DNA of 64,000 nt from Jannaschia sp. S6380 (GTDB lineage: Bacteria; Pseudomonadota; Alphaproteobacteria; Rhodobacterales; Rhodobacteraceae). The stretch lies in contig NZ_JALKAS010000001.1 in NCBI RefSeq assembly GCF_023015695.1, positions 62,001 through 126,000 of the forward strand, written 5' to 3'. Below, one piece after another: positions 43,892 through 52,788 of the stretch. Positions within the stretch are counted from its first letter, which is position 1. The number at the start of each line of letters is the position of its first letter. The translations under genes were made by a program, and so were the position numbers. The notes below the pieces were generated by a model, which was not told where the DNA came from, did no database searches, and saw nothing but the letters and a program-made list of their open reading frames with translations.

Positions 43892-44920
43892 TCATGCCGT
43901 AACGGGACGCTGCAGATTCTCGTCGTATTCGACCGGAAGCCGGCATTTGGCGGCGGCGGACGCATAGCAAAGCTCCACCTGCTGCATGACCCGCAGGTAG
44001 TCCCGGGCCTCGTTCTCCAACTCGCCATCCCCCGTCAGCGCGGCGACGACATGGGACTGCAGCGCGTAAACGCAGTCGCCGGCGAAGCCCGGACGGTCGC
44101 GCGCGGGCAGCACGGTGCGCGCGTCGGTCCAGCCATGCGCGCGGCAGGTGACACCACCATCCCCGGCCAGGTGCAGCACAGCCTCGTCGCCCTCCAACCA
44201 TGCCTCGCCGAAGGTGCGGCGGGGATCGTCGGTTTCGAAATCCACCAGGCGATTGCCGTCGAGCATCGCCCGCTGACCGGTTCCGTAGTCCAGGATGACA
44301 TGGCCGGCATCCTCGCCACGAATGGCGGGGTTCAGGCGGCGCAGGTCGGCATAGATGCCGTCGGGTTCGCCGAACAGGAAGCGGAACGTGTCGAGATAGT
44401 GGACGCCGGTTTCGTGGATGAGGAAACGGGGCATTGTTTGGAAATAGGGTTGCCGGGCCAGATAGGCGTCCGGCCCGCGTCCGTCGCCGGGCCGCAAGCG
44501 AAAGGTCAGGTTCAAGGGGCGGCCGACGGCGCCATCGTCCAGCGCCGTCTTCATCGCGCGGAACCAGGGCTGAAAGCGGAAGTTCTCGTGCACGATCAGG
44601 GGGATGCCGGCCGCCTCGGCGGCGGTCACCATCGACGCGGCCTCCTCGGGCGAGGTGCAGAACGGCTTCTGGCAGATGATCGCGCGGGGGCCCGCGTCCA
44701 GCGCCTGGCGAATGGCCATTGCATGCGTCTGGGGCGGGGTGGCGATGTCGACGATGTCGGGCCGCTTCGCCAGCATGTCGTCCAGCCGAACGTGATCGGC
44801 GCCGCGGGCCGGATCGGCGTCGCAGGTCGCCGCCAGTTCGGCCCCCTCGATCCGGCGCCAGGCATCGGCGTGGTAGCCCGCGAAATATCCCAGGCCCAGC
44901 AGCCCGACGCGCAGCGTCAC
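43892..44920 (-). CDS. Gfo/Idh/MocA-family oxidoreductase
   Basis: This is a 342-residue NAD(P)-dependent sugar or polyol dehydrogenase-type protein. The Rossmann start LRVGLLGLGYFAGYHADAWRRI is clear. It continues DIVDIATPPQTHAMAIRQAL and the catalytic-lysine motif IICQKPFCTSPEEA, with lysine in QKPF in place of the usual EKP. A C-terminal substrate domain includes HENFRFQPWFRAMK and LIHETGVHYLDTFRFLFGEPD. Substrate unknown. Start is GTG 44920, overlapping the upstream dehydrogenase stop as GTGA, which makes a two-gene operon. Confidence 0.9.
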   Translation of the reverse strand: MTLRVGLLGLGYFAGYHADAWRRIEGAELAATCDADPARGADHVRLDDMLAKRPDIVDIATPPQTHAMAIRQALDAGPRAIICQKPFCTSPEEAASMVTAAEAAGIPLIVHENFRFQPWFRAMKTALDDGAVGRPLNLTFRLRPGDGRGPDAYLARQPYFQTMPRFLIHETGVHYLDTFRFLFGEPDGIYADLRRLNPAIRGEDAGHVILDYGTGQRAMLDGNRLVDFETDDPRRTFGEAWLEGDEAVLHLAGDGGVTCRAHGWTDARTVLPARDRPGFAGDCVYALQSHVVAALTGDGELENEARDYLRVMQQVELCYASAAAKCRLPVEYDENLQRPVTA

Positions 44921-45978
44921 AGCCGCGCCATCACCGCGTCGGCCGCGGCCTCGGTGTTCAGCGTGCCGCCCAGATCGCCCGTCGTCTCGCCCGCGGCGAG
45001 GCAGGCATCCACGGCGTCCCGCAGACGCCCCGCATCGGCCACCATCGCGGGTACGTCGTGACGGCGTCCCAGCCAGTCGAGCATCATGCCCGCCGACAGG
45101 ATCATCGCAAACGGGTTCGCGATGCCGCGGCCGGCGATGTCGGGCGCCGATCCATGGCAGGGCTGGAACACGGCATGATCGTCGCCGATATCGGCCGAGG
45201 GCGCCATGCCGAGGCCCCCCATCAACCCCGCGCCCAGGTCGGAGAGGATGTCGCCGAACATATTCTCGGTCACCATCACATCCCAGCTGCCCGGTCGCTG
45301 CACCATCCACAGGGCCATGGCATCGACATACGCATGATCTGCCGTGAGGTCGGGATACCCCGCGGCGACCCGGTCGAAGATGTCACGCCAGAACGCGAAG
45401 GCGCGGAAGACGTTGGCCTTGTCCACGCTGGTGACGCGGCCCGGATGGCCGTCGGCCTTGCGCGCCGCCGCCAGGCGGAACGCGAAGTCGCAGACCCGGG
45501 TGGTCGTGTCCCGCGTGATGCGCAGCGTCTCCTCGGCGAAGTCGGCCTCGACCCGGCCCTTGCCCTGCGTGTGGAACAGGCCTTCCGTGGACTCGCGGAC
45601 GAGGACGAAATCGATCGCCGCGTCCGGGGCGAGTGCCAGCGGCGTGCGCATGCCCGGCACCACCCGGACCGGACGCACCCCGGCATAGAGGTCGAGCGCG
45701 ATGCGGATGTCGATTTGGGGCGTCATCTCGGTCCCGTCGGGGTAGCGGATCTTGGGATCGCCCAGGGCCGAGAGCAGGATCGCATCTGCCCGCCGCGCGC
45801 GACGCAGCGATTCATCGGGCAGGTCAAAGCCACAATCCAGGTAGCTCGCGGCGCCGGCGGGGCAGTCGGTGAAGGCGAAGTCGTGGCCGAGCCCCTTCAG
45901 CAGGCGCAGCGTCGGAGCCATGATCTCGGGGCCGATCCCGTCTCCGTGGAAGACGGCGATCTCGAAAGTCTTGGACAT
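44917..45978 (-). CDS. isocitrate/isopropylmalate dehydrogenase-family decarboxylating dehydrogenase
   Basis: This is a 353-residue beta-decarboxylating dehydrogenase. IAVFHGDGIGPEIM opens the fold; DIRIALDLYAGVRPVRVVPG holds substrate arginines; VRESTEGLFHTQGKG, VTSVDKANVFRAFAFW, YVDAMALWM and the metal site FGDILSDLGAGLMGGLGMAPSAD follow. GSAPDIAGRGIANPFAMILSAGMML ends the cofactor site. These resemble tartrate/D-malate-type members more than LeuB, and no leu genes are near. Exact substrate is open. It is coupled to the Gfo/Idh gene and divergent from the small monooxygenase-like gene. Confidence 0.85.
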   Translation of the reverse strand: MSKTFEIAVFHGDGIGPEIMAPTLRLLKGLGHDFAFTDCPAGAASYLDCGFDLPDESLRRARRADAILLSALGDPKIRYPDGTEMTPQIDIRIALDLYAGVRPVRVVPGMRTPLALAPDAAIDFVLVRESTEGLFHTQGKGRVEADFAEETLRITRDTTTRVCDFAFRLAAARKADGHPGRVTSVDKANVFRAFAFWRDIFDRVAAGYPDLTADHAYVDAMALWMVQRPGSWDVMVTENMFGDILSDLGAGLMGGLGMAPSADIGDDHAVFQPCHGSAPDIAGRGIANPFAMILSAGMMLDWLGRRHDVPAMVADAGRLRDAVDACLAAGETTGDLGGTLNTEAAADAVMARL

Positions 45979-46035
45979 GGGGCCCCCCAAGGCGTCACTC
46001 TCGCGGCAAGACGCGCCGCGCAGGGGAGGAATAGC

Positions 46036-46323
46036 ATGTTCGCCGTCACCGTCACGATCGAAGTGTTTCCGCATCATCAGGACGATTTCATGCCCGCGAT
46101 GATGGCCAATGCCCGCGCGTCCCGACGCGAGAGCGCATGCAACCGCTTCGACGTGCTGTCGGACCCGGAACGTCCGGGCGAGATATTCCTCTACGAGATC
46201 TACGATGATCGGGCGGGGTTCGACGCGCACCATCAGACGCCGCACTACAAGGAGTTCGATCGCACGGTGAAGGAGATGATCCGGCGCAAGACAGTCACCA
46301 CCTTCGCCGAGGTCGATGTCTAA
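46036..46323 (+). CDS. antibiotic biosynthesis monooxygenase (ABM)-domain protein
   Basis: This 95-residue dimeric alpha-beta barrel protein reads MFAVTVTIEVFPHHQDDFMPAMMANARASRRESACNRFDVL, then EIFLYEIYDDRAGFDAHHQTPHYKEFDRTVKEMI. This is the YgiN/LsrG-like pattern with the conserved Asn-Arg-Phe-Asp and His-x2-Thr-x-His segments. Such proteins act as cofactor-free monooxygenases or isomerases. GGGGAGGA precedes ATG 46036. It is divergent from the dehydrogenase and 147 bp upstream of the TRAP operon, so it may belong to the same catabolic unit. Confidence 0.85.
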   Translation: MFAVTVTIEVFPHHQDDFMPAMMANARASRRESACNRFDVLSDPERPGEIFLYEIYDDRAGFDAHHQTPHYKEFDRTVKEMIRRKTVTTFAEVDV

Positions 46324-46401
46324 CGGAGCGGTCGCGGAGGCCGGCCTGCGGATTTTCGCTGGCTTTGAAATGGCAAAATCGGTAAGGAAAAATGACCAGA
46401 T

Positions 46402-46439
46402 GACCCGGGAGGGGTCGTCAATCGGGTGCAACGACACCC
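46402..46439 (+). promoter_or_regulatory. two inverted repeats upstream of the TRAP operon
   Basis: GACCC-GGGAG-GGGTC (46402-46416) and GGGTG-CAACGA-CACCC (46424-46439) are adjacent inverted repeats, ending 31 bases before the DctP start. They may be operators or leader hairpins. No regulator gene is next to them. Confidence 0.35.
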
Positions 46440-46470
46440 AATCGAACGGTCTCTACAGGGAGGGAACCAT

Positions 46471-47517
46471 ATGAAACTCAAGGCAATCGCACTCGCCACG
46501 ACGTCCGCGCTGATCGGCACCGGGGCGCAGGCGCAGGATGTGCTGGAGATGACTTCGGCATTCGCGCAGAACCTGCCGGTGCTGGGAACGGCGGGCGTCA
46601 ACTTCGTCGACAAGATCAACGGGATCAGTGAATCCGTCGAGTTCGAGCATTTCAACCCCGGCGAACTCGTCCCGACGCTGGAGGCGTTGGATGCGGTGTC
46701 CAACGGGTCGGTCGACGCGGCCTACACGACGTCCGGCTACTGGCAGGGCAAGATGAGCGCGGCCGGACTGTTCGCCGCCGTGCCGTTCGGTCCCGAACCC
46801 GGCGAGATGCTGGCCTGGATGCTCTACGACGACGGCATGACGTACTTCCAGCAGATGTATGACGACAACGGCTACAACGTCCACGTCACGCTCTGCGGCA
46901 TGTACGCGCCCGAGACGTCCGGCTGGTTCAAGGAGGAGATCACCTCGCTCGAGGATCTCCGGGGTCTGAACATGCGGTTCTTCGGCCTGGGCGCCGAAGT
47001 GATGCAGAAGCTCGGCGTGTCGACCTCACTTCTGGCGGGCGGCGACATCTTCCCGGCACTGGAACGCGGTGCGATCGACGCGACCGAGTTCTCGATGCCG
47101 ATCGTGGACGCCAACCTGGGCTTCTACAACATCGCCAAGTTCAACTACTTCCCGGGCTGGCACCAGCCGTCGACCATGTTCGAGCTGTTGATCAACAAGG
47201 ACGTGTGGGAGGAGCTGGACGAGCGGTCGCAGCGCCAGATCGAGGTGGCGTGCCTGGCCAACGTGTCGGACAACTTCGCCGAGGGCGAGGCCGTCAACTT
47301 CCCGGCCATGCAGCAGAACGTCGAGGAGTTTGGCGTCCAGATCAAGAACTGGACCCCGGATCAGCTCAAGGCGTTCGAGGCGGCGTGGGATGAGGTCGCC
47401 ATGGAACTGGCCGCCGAGGACGCGTTCTTCAAGGAGGTCTGGGACGACCTGCAGGAGTTCCGCGAGGGCTATGCCGTATGGGGCAACAACATCTACCTGC
47501 CCCGTCCGCGCAACTGA
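46471..47517 (+). CDS. TRAP transporter solute-binding protein (DctP-type, FcbT1/TakP group)
   Basis: This is a 348-residue periplasmic binding protein with signal peptide (MKLKAIALATTSALIGTGAQA). Recognisable segments are FNPGELVPTLEALDAVSNGSVDAAYTTSGYWQGK, EDLRGLNMRFFGLGAEVMQKLGVSTSLLAGGDIFPALERGAIDATEFSMPIVD and FNYFPGWHQPSTMFELLINKDVW. The Arg in NMRFFG is the usual carboxylate-binding residue. The likeness is to the mannitol/chloroaromatic/2-oxo-acid TRAP group, so the ligand is probably an organic acid. GGGAGGG precedes ATG 46471. First gene of the operon. Confidence 0.92.
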   Translation: MKLKAIALATTSALIGTGAQAQDVLEMTSAFAQNLPVLGTAGVNFVDKINGISESVEFEHFNPGELVPTLEALDAVSNGSVDAAYTTSGYWQGKMSAAGLFAAVPFGPEPGEMLAWMLYDDGMTYFQQMYDDNGYNVHVTLCGMYAPETSGWFKEEITSLEDLRGLNMRFFGLGAEVMQKLGVSTSLLAGGDIFPALERGAIDATEFSMPIVDANLGFYNIAKFNYFPGWHQPSTMFELLINKDVWEELDERSQRQIEVACLANVSDNFAEGEAVNFPAMQQNVEEFGVQIKNWTPDQLKAFEAAWDEVAMELAAEDAFFKEVWDDLQEFREGYAVWGNNIYLPRPRN

Positions 47518-47609
47518 TCCGAACCGATCCGGCCCCCCCGCGGGCCCCGCAACCCGGACGGCCGCCGCCGTCCGGGCGATATCCATAGCGCCCGGGCGAG
47601 GGAGGCAGC

Positions 47610-48437
47610 ATGTCACAGGCCGTGAAACCGGAACCCGTCGCCGATGACGCGCCCATCGTGGCGATCTCCGATCCGGGCGAGGTCGGGCGCGCGGAGCACA
47701 ATCGCGGCGACCGTTTCGTCGTCGCCGTGTCGAACGTGTTCGCCTGGCTGTTCCCGATCCTGATGGTGGCCATCTGCTCGCAGGTCGTCCTGCGGGGGGC
47801 GGGCTACAACCAGGCATGGCTGGACGACCTGCAGTGGTGGCTTTACGGGGCGGCGGTGCTGGTCGGGATCGCCTACGCCGTGACCACCAACAGTCATGTG
47901 CGCGTCGACATCTTCTACGATCACTACCCTCCCGCCAAGCAGCGCAAGATCGACATCTTCGCGCTGGCCTGGCTGTTTTTGCCGTTCATCATCCTGTGCT
48001 GGGACACGACGCTGGGCTACGCCATCAGCTCGGTCAAGGCGGGCGAGGGGTCGGACAGTCCGAACGGGCTGCACCATCTCTACCTCCTCAAGGTATTCAT
48101 GAATGTCAGCTTCATCTTGATCGCGGTCGCGACATGGTCGGCCTATGTGCGCAACCTCGCGCGGCTGGTGCCGCCGCTCTGGTGGCGCAAGCTGCTCTTC
48201 GCGTTCCCGGCCGTCGCGTTCGCGGTCAACCTGGTGATCTATTACGCGGCGCTGGGCATCGTGCTGCTCACCTCCGAGGCGGGCACCACCGCGCGGCAGG
48301 CGCAGCGCCACTGGTTCTTCGACACCTTCGCGATCGGGCCGGAGGAAATGAAATACACCGTCGCCGCGGCCCTGATCGCGACGGTCCTGATCATCGCCGC
48401 CGCCTATCTGATGCGCGACAAGTCCGAGGAAATCTGA
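47610..48437 (+). CDS. TRAP transporter small permease (DctQ-type)
   Basis: This 275-residue membrane protein belongs to the larger DctQ form that accompanies FcbT1-like binding proteins. It has an N-terminal cytosolic stretch of ~45 residues and about four to five helices, including VSNVFAWLFPILMVAICSQVVLRGAGYNQAWLDDLQWWLYGAAVLVGIAYAV and the SHVRVDIFYDHYPPAKQRKIDI loop typical of DctQ. The C-terminus returns to the cytosol (MRDKSEEI). GGGAGG precedes the ATG. It lies between the binding protein and large permease. Confidence 0.93.
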   Translation: MSQAVKPEPVADDAPIVAISDPGEVGRAEHNRGDRFVVAVSNVFAWLFPILMVAICSQVVLRGAGYNQAWLDDLQWWLYGAAVLVGIAYAVTTNSHVRVDIFYDHYPPAKQRKIDIFALAWLFLPFIILCWDTTLGYAISSVKAGEGSDSPNGLHHLYLLKVFMNVSFILIAVATWSAYVRNLARLVPPLWWRKLLFAFPAVAFAVNLVIYYAALGIVLLTSEAGTTARQAQRHWFFDTFAIGPEEMKYTVAAALIATVLIIAAAYLMRDKSEEI

Positions 48438-48440
48438 GCC

Positions 48441-49889
48441 ATGTTCATCCTCGAGTTTGTCGGCCGGGTCATGACCCTGAACGAACTGGCCGTGCTGGTC
48501 ATCTTCCTGTCCTTCATCTGGCTTCTGTTCCGCGGCGTTCCCGTCGCGATGGCGCTGGTGGGCGTCTCGCTCATCTTCGCGCTCTTCGCCGAGATCTTCC
48601 TCGACCCGTTCCGAAGTGCGTTTCGCGACGTGATCGAGTTTCAGCGCACCGGGATCGACTATCAGAAGCTGAGCGTCCTGTCGGGCCGCCTCTTCGGCGG
48701 TATCGTCAAGAGCCCGGTCCTCGTGGCGTTGCCGATGTTCATCTACATGGGCCTGATGCTCGACCAGTCCGGCGTCGCCCAGCGGATGATGCATGCCATG
48801 CAGAAGCTGTTCGGCGGCCTCCGCGGCGGCCTCTCGCTGACGGTTCTGCTGATCGGGATCATCCTCGCCGCCTCGACCGGCGTGATCGGCGCGTCGGTGA
48901 CGCTGCTTGGCGTGATGGCCCTGCCGGCGATGATGCAGCAGAATTACGCCAAGCCCATCGCGACGGGCACCATCGCCAGTGCAGGCACGCTGGGCATCCT
49001 GATTCCGCCGTCGATCATGCTCGTCATCATGTCCGACCAGCTGGCCATCAGCCTGGGCGATCTGTTCATGGGCGCGCTGTTCCCGGGGCTGATCCTGGGC
49101 GGGCTCTACATCCTGTTCATCATCGTGTTCGGCCTGGTCTCGCCGGGCTCCATGCCGGCGCCGGAGAAGTCGGACCATGTCGGCTGGCCCGTCGTTCGCG
49201 AGGTGCTGCTGGCGGTCGTGCCGCCGATGCTGTTGATCCTGCTGGTGCTGGGGTCGATCTTCGCCGGCATCGCCACCCCGACCGAGGCATCGGGCCTGGG
49301 CGCGGCAGGGGCGACGGCGTTGGCCGCGATGAACGGCAAGCTGAACTTCAAGGTCTTCCGCGAGGTCGGCCGCTCCACCCTGAACACCGCCGGATATATC
49401 GTCGGTATCTTCCTGGCCGCGAACTTCTTCGCGCTGGTGCTGCGGCGCTACAAGGGCGACGAGATCGTGCAGAGCCACGTCCTCGGCACCTTCGACAACC
49501 CCTATGCGATCGTCCTTTTTATCCTATTCATTATCTTCCTGCTGGGGTTCCTGCTGGACTGGATCGAGATCACGATCATCATCATGCCGCTGATGCTGCC
49601 GGTGATCCTGGGCCTCGAACTGGCCGTCCCGAGTTTCGGGCAAGTGCAGGATCCGTCGGTCGTCTGGTTCGCGATCCTGGTCGCGGTGACGTTGCAGACA
49701 TCGTTCCTGACACCACCTGTCGGATTCGCGTTGTTCTACCTCAAGGGGGTCTGCCCGCCAGGCGTCACGCTGGGCCACATCTATCGCGGTGTCGTGCCGT
49801 TCGTGCTGCTGCAGCTTCTGGGGCTGGCCATCGTGTTCACGTTCCCGGCGCTGACGACCTGGCTGCCATCGGTCGCCTACGGCAACTAG
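48441..49889 (+). CDS. TRAP transporter large permease (DctM-type)
   Basis: This is the 482-residue channel subunit, with about 12 helices. Family segments are GVPVAMALVGVSLIFALFAE, ALPMFIYMGLMLDQSGVAQRMMHAMQKLFGGLRGGLSLTVLLIGIILAASTGVIGASV, SAGTLGILIPPSIMLVIM and LQTSFLTPPVGFALFYLKGV. It uses a Na+ or proton gradient for uptake with the DctP and DctQ partners. It starts three bases after the DctQ stop. The C-terminus lies 104 bp before the copper chaperone gene. Confidence 0.95.
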   Translation: MFILEFVGRVMTLNELAVLVIFLSFIWLLFRGVPVAMALVGVSLIFALFAEIFLDPFRSAFRDVIEFQRTGIDYQKLSVLSGRLFGGIVKSPVLVALPMFIYMGLMLDQSGVAQRMMHAMQKLFGGLRGGLSLTVLLIGIILAASTGVIGASVTLLGVMALPAMMQQNYAKPIATGTIASAGTLGILIPPSIMLVIMSDQLAISLGDLFMGALFPGLILGGLYILFIIVFGLVSPGSMPAPEKSDHVGWPVVREVLLAVVPPMLLILLVLGSIFAGIATPTEASGLGAAGATALAAMNGKLNFKVFREVGRSTLNTAGYIVGIFLAANFFALVLRRYKGDEIVQSHVLGTFDNPYAIVLFILFIIFLLGFLLDWIEITIIIMPLMLPVILGLELAVPSFGQVQDPSVVWFAILVAVTLQTSFLTPPVGFALFYLKGVCPPGVTLGHIYRGVVPFVLLQLLGLAIVFTFPALTTWLPSVAYGN

Positions 49890-49993
49890 GGCCGCGACGT
49901 TTCGCCATCGTGGGGTTGCGGCGCCATGTCCCGCTTGCGGGCCAGTGTGCGGACTGCCATGTCGCACCTGTCCAAAGTCGATCGGAGCGTTCC

Positions 49994-50515
49994 ATGACCC
50001 GCATTTTCGCCCTTCTCCTTGTGACCGTTTGCCCGGCCTATGCGGACATCGCGCATGGCGATTTGCAGATCAGCCTGCCGATGCTGCGTGACACGCCGCC
50101 GACCGCCCCCGTGGCCGGCGGGTTCATGACGATCGCCAACATGGGGGATGCCGACGACGTGCTGACAACGGCGACGATCGACGCCGATTTCGTGGGCGAG
50201 GTGCAGCTTCACAAGATGGAAATGGAAGACGGCGTGATGAAGATGTCGGAGGTCGAGGGCGGCATTGCCGTTCCCGCCGGCGAAACCGTCTATCTTCAGC
50301 CGGGGGGGCTGCATCTCATGTTGATGGGGTTGAGCGAACCCCTGACGGCGGGCGAGGCGTATGAAATGACACTCACCTTCGCGGAGGCGGGCGACGTCGT
50401 GGTCGAGTTTCCCGTCCTTACGCTGGGCGAGATCCGGGCCACGCTCGAAGAGGCCGGAACGATGGATCACGGCATGAAGGGTCACGGCGAAGACGCGACC
50501 CAGACCGGGAACTAG
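49994..50515 (+). CDS. periplasmic copper chaperone PCu(A)C
   Basis: This 173-residue exported protein (signal MTRIFALLLVTVCPAYA) has a DUF461 cupredoxin-like domain. The copper ligands follow the HxM...M...HxM pattern: VQLHKMEMEDGVMKM, then GGLHLMLMGLSEPL. A His/Met-rich tail (MDHGMKGHGED) may add metal affinity. PCu(A)C delivers Cu(I) to the CuA or CuB site of cytochrome oxidase, often with Sco. The Sco gene follows four bases later, which supports this role. Confidence 0.93.
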   Translation: MTRIFALLLVTVCPAYADIAHGDLQISLPMLRDTPPTAPVAGGFMTIANMGDADDVLTTATIDADFVGEVQLHKMEMEDGVMKMSEVEGGIAVPAGETVYLQPGGLHLMLMGLSEPLTAGEAYEMTLTFAEAGDVVVEFPVLTLGEIRATLEEAGTMDHGMKGHGEDATQTGN

Positions 50516-50519
50516 GACG

Positions 50520-51110
50520 GTGACGCGCACCCGTACGATCCTGTTCGCCCTGGGCGTCGCGATCCTGGCCCTCGGGGCCGGCGTGGCGCTGCGCCAGGTG
50601 ATGGAGGCGCGCACGCCCTCGGTCGTGGCGACCGACCTCGGCGCCCCGTTCGAGCTGGTGGATCATGACGGCAACGAGATCACCGAGGCCGCGTTCGAGG
50701 GACGGCCGAGCCTTCTGTTCTTCGGCTTCACCCACTGTCCCGAGGTCTGCCCGACGACCGTCTACGACATGGAGACGTGGCTGCTGGACCTCGACGTGGG
50801 CGAGGGCGAGATCGGTGCCTATTTCGTGTCCGTCGATCCCGAGCGCGACACGCCGCAGTTCCTCAAGGACTATCTGGAACCGCAATCGGACCGCATCATC
50901 GGCATCACCGGCGAGCCCGAAAAGGTCTGGGACATGGCGCGCAGCTGGCGTGTCTACTGGCAGAAGCGTCCTTTGGGCGAGGGGGACTATACGCTCGACC
51001 ACTACGCGTCGATCTTCGTCCTCGACCCCGAAGGCCGCGTTGTCGACCTGATCGGATACGGCGAGGACCCCGAATCCGCCAAGGCCAAGATCGCCGACGT
51101 TCTGGGCTGA
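50520..51110 (+). CDS. SCO1/SenC-family copper chaperone
   Basis: This is a 196-residue membrane-anchored thioredoxin-fold protein. Residues 6-26 form a single N-terminal helix. The copper site is FGFTHCPEVCPTTVYDM (CxxxC) plus His in LDHYASIFVLDPEG. VSVDPERDTPQFLKDYL is a family signature. It assists CuA assembly or thiol redox in cytochrome oxidase maturation. Start is GTG 50520, four bases after the PCu(A)C stop. Confidence 0.94.
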   Translation: MTRTRTILFALGVAILALGAGVALRQVMEARTPSVVATDLGAPFELVDHDGNEITEAAFEGRPSLLFFGFTHCPEVCPTTVYDMETWLLDLDVGEGEIGAYFVSVDPERDTPQFLKDYLEPQSDRIIGITGEPEKVWDMARSWRVYWQKRPLGEGDYTLDHYASIFVLDPEGRVVDLIGYGEDPESAKAKIADVLG

Positions 51111-51154
51111 CGTCGCCGATCCATGCTAGCGTTGCCCCGAGGGGAGGATGCGTC

Positions 51155-51532
51155 ATGGAGAAGGTCGAAGGCATCGGGGGCGTCTTTATCCGCGCCCGCG
51201 ATCCCGATGCGCTCGGGGCATGGTACGAGAGGCATCTCGGAATTGCCGCCGAACACGGCCACTGGTCGCAGGCGGGCGGCACGACGATTTTCGCCGCGTT
51301 CCCCGAGACCAGCGATTATTTCGACGCGGACCGACGCTGGATGATCAATTTCAGGGTGCCGGATCTGGACCGGATGATCGCGCAACTGGAAGGGGCGGGG
51401 ATCGCGGTGACGACCGACCCGGACTGGAATTCGGATGTCGGTCGTTTCGCGCGCATCCACGACCCGGAAGGCAATCCGGTCGAACTTTGGCAGCCGTCAC
51501 AACTGGTCCGCGACCACGAAGTCAAGGGATAA
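51155..51532 (+). CDS. VOC-family (glyoxalase/bleomycin-resistance fold) protein
   Basis: This is a 125-residue single VOC domain. It reads GGVFIRARDPDALGAWYERHLGIAAEHG, FRVPDLDRMIAQLEGAGI and RFARIHDPEGNPVELWQP, with Glu of VELW at the metal position. Substrate unknown; such proteins range from lyases to dioxygenases. GGGGAGGA precedes ATG 51155. It lies between sco and ftsW and does not belong to the usual dcw set. Confidence 0.88.
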   Translation: MEKVEGIGGVFIRARDPDALGAWYERHLGIAAEHGHWSQAGGTTIFAAFPETSDYFDADRRWMINFRVPDLDRMIAQLEGAGIAVTTDPDWNSDVGRFARIHDPEGNPVELWQPSQLVRDHEVKG

Positions 51533-51618
51533 AGGCTGGCGCGACGCGAATCGCTGCGCTAGACTGCCCGCATCAGACCCGGAAAACGGGCAGGGGCAGT
51601 AGCAGTGCAGGCGGACCA

Positions 51619-52788
51619 ATGACAGAAATCGCGCATGGCGCGGTCGTCGTCCTACCGGGCGAGGCCATCGTATCCCGTTGGTGGCGGACGTTGGACAAGG
51701 GCGTGCTGGGCGCGCTGGTCCTGCTGTTCGCAATCGGTCTCCTGCTGGGTTTCGCGGCCAGCGTTCCCCTGGCCGAACGCAACGGACTTCCGCCGTTCCA
51801 TTACGTCTATCGGCAGGCCGTATTCGGAACTCTCGCCTTCGTGGTGATGATCGGGACGTCGATGCTCTCGCCGCAGGTCATTCGCCGTCTCGGCGTGCTC
51901 GGGTTCTTCGCCGCGGCCGCCGCGCTGATACTGCTGCCGGTGTTCGGGACCGATTTCGGCAAGGGGGCGACGCGCTGGTACTCTCTGGGCTTCGCATCGG
52001 TGCAGCCGTCAGAGTTTCTGAAGCCGGTCTTCGTCATCATGTCGGCCTGGCTGATGGCCTCCGCGTCCGAGCCGGGCGGCCCCCCGGGTCGGGTCCTCAG
52101 CTTCGCGATCCTCGTCGTGGTCATTGTCTTCCTGGCGCTGCAGCCCGATTTCGGGCAGGCGATGCTGACGGTCGTCGCCTGGTCGTCGATCTACTTCGTC
52201 GCGGGCGCGCCCATCGTGTTGCTGACCGCGGTGATGGGCTGCGTCGCCTTGGCCGGCGTCATCGCCTACAACAACTCGGAGCATTTTGCCCGCCGGATCG
52301 ACGGCTTCCTGTCGCCCGACGTCGATCCGCGCACGCAGATGGGCTATGCTATCGACGCGATCCGCGAGGGCGGCTTCCTCGGCACCGGCGTCAACGAGGG
52401 GCGGGTCAAGTGGATCCTGCCCGATGCCCATACCGATTTCATCATCGCCGTCGCGGCCGAGGAATACGGCCTCCTCATGGTCCTGTTCATCGTGGCGCTG
52501 TTCTGCTTCATCTCGGCGCGCTGCCTGCTGCGCCTCTGCGTCGAGCGTGACCTGTTCATCCGGCTGGCCGGCACGGGTCTGACGGTCCTGCTGGCCAGTC
52601 AGGCCTTCATCAACCTGGGCGTTGCGGTCCGCATCCTGCCAGCTAAGGGCATGACGCTGCCCTTCGTCAGCTATGGCGGCTCCTCGCTCATCGCGATGGG
52701 GCTGTTGACGGGGATGCTGCTGTGCTTCACCCGGACGCGGCCCCAGTCCGAGATCGGGGACCATCTCCTGTCGAACGGATTCAGATGA
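51619..52788 (+). CDS. ftsW: peptidoglycan polymerase / lipid II handling protein FtsW
   Basis: FtsW is a SEDS glycosyltransferase that polymerises septal peptidoglycan with FtsI. The 389-residue protein has about ten helices. Conserved SEDS segments are [40 protein letters not shown] (catalytic Asp region), [19 protein letters not shown] and [22 protein letters not shown] 51619 is used. It overlaps murG as ATGA and opens the division and wall operon. Confidence 0.95.
   Translation: MTEIAHGAVVVLPGEAIVSRWWRTLDKGVLGALVLLFAIGLLLGFAASVPLAERNGLPPFHYVYRQAVFGTLAFVVMIGTSMLSPQVIRRLGVLGFFAAAAALILLPVFGTDFGKGATRWYSLGFASVQPSEFLKPVFVIMSAWLMASASEPGGPPGRVLSFAILVVVIVFLALQPDFGQAMLTVVAWSSIYFVAGAPIVLLTAVMGCVALAGVIAYNNSEHFARRIDGFLSPDVDPRTQMGYAIDAIREGGFLGTGVNEGRVKWILPDAHTDFIIAVAAEEYGLLMVLFIVALFCFISARCLLRLCVERDLFIRLAGTGLTVLLASQAFINLGVAVRILPAKGMTLPFVSYGGSSLIAMGLLTGMLLCFTRTRPQSEIGDHLLSNGFR

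Noticed and set aside
47613..49478. 621-codon open frame on the minus strand opposite the TRAP permeases
   Set aside because: Its translation is an Arg/Asp/Gln/His-rich string with no domain; the opposite strand encodes clear DctQ and DctM proteins.
49926..49997. 23-codon frame ending ATGA at the PCu(A)C start, a possible leader peptide
   Set aside because: No ribosome site and unremarkable sequence; could easily be chance.
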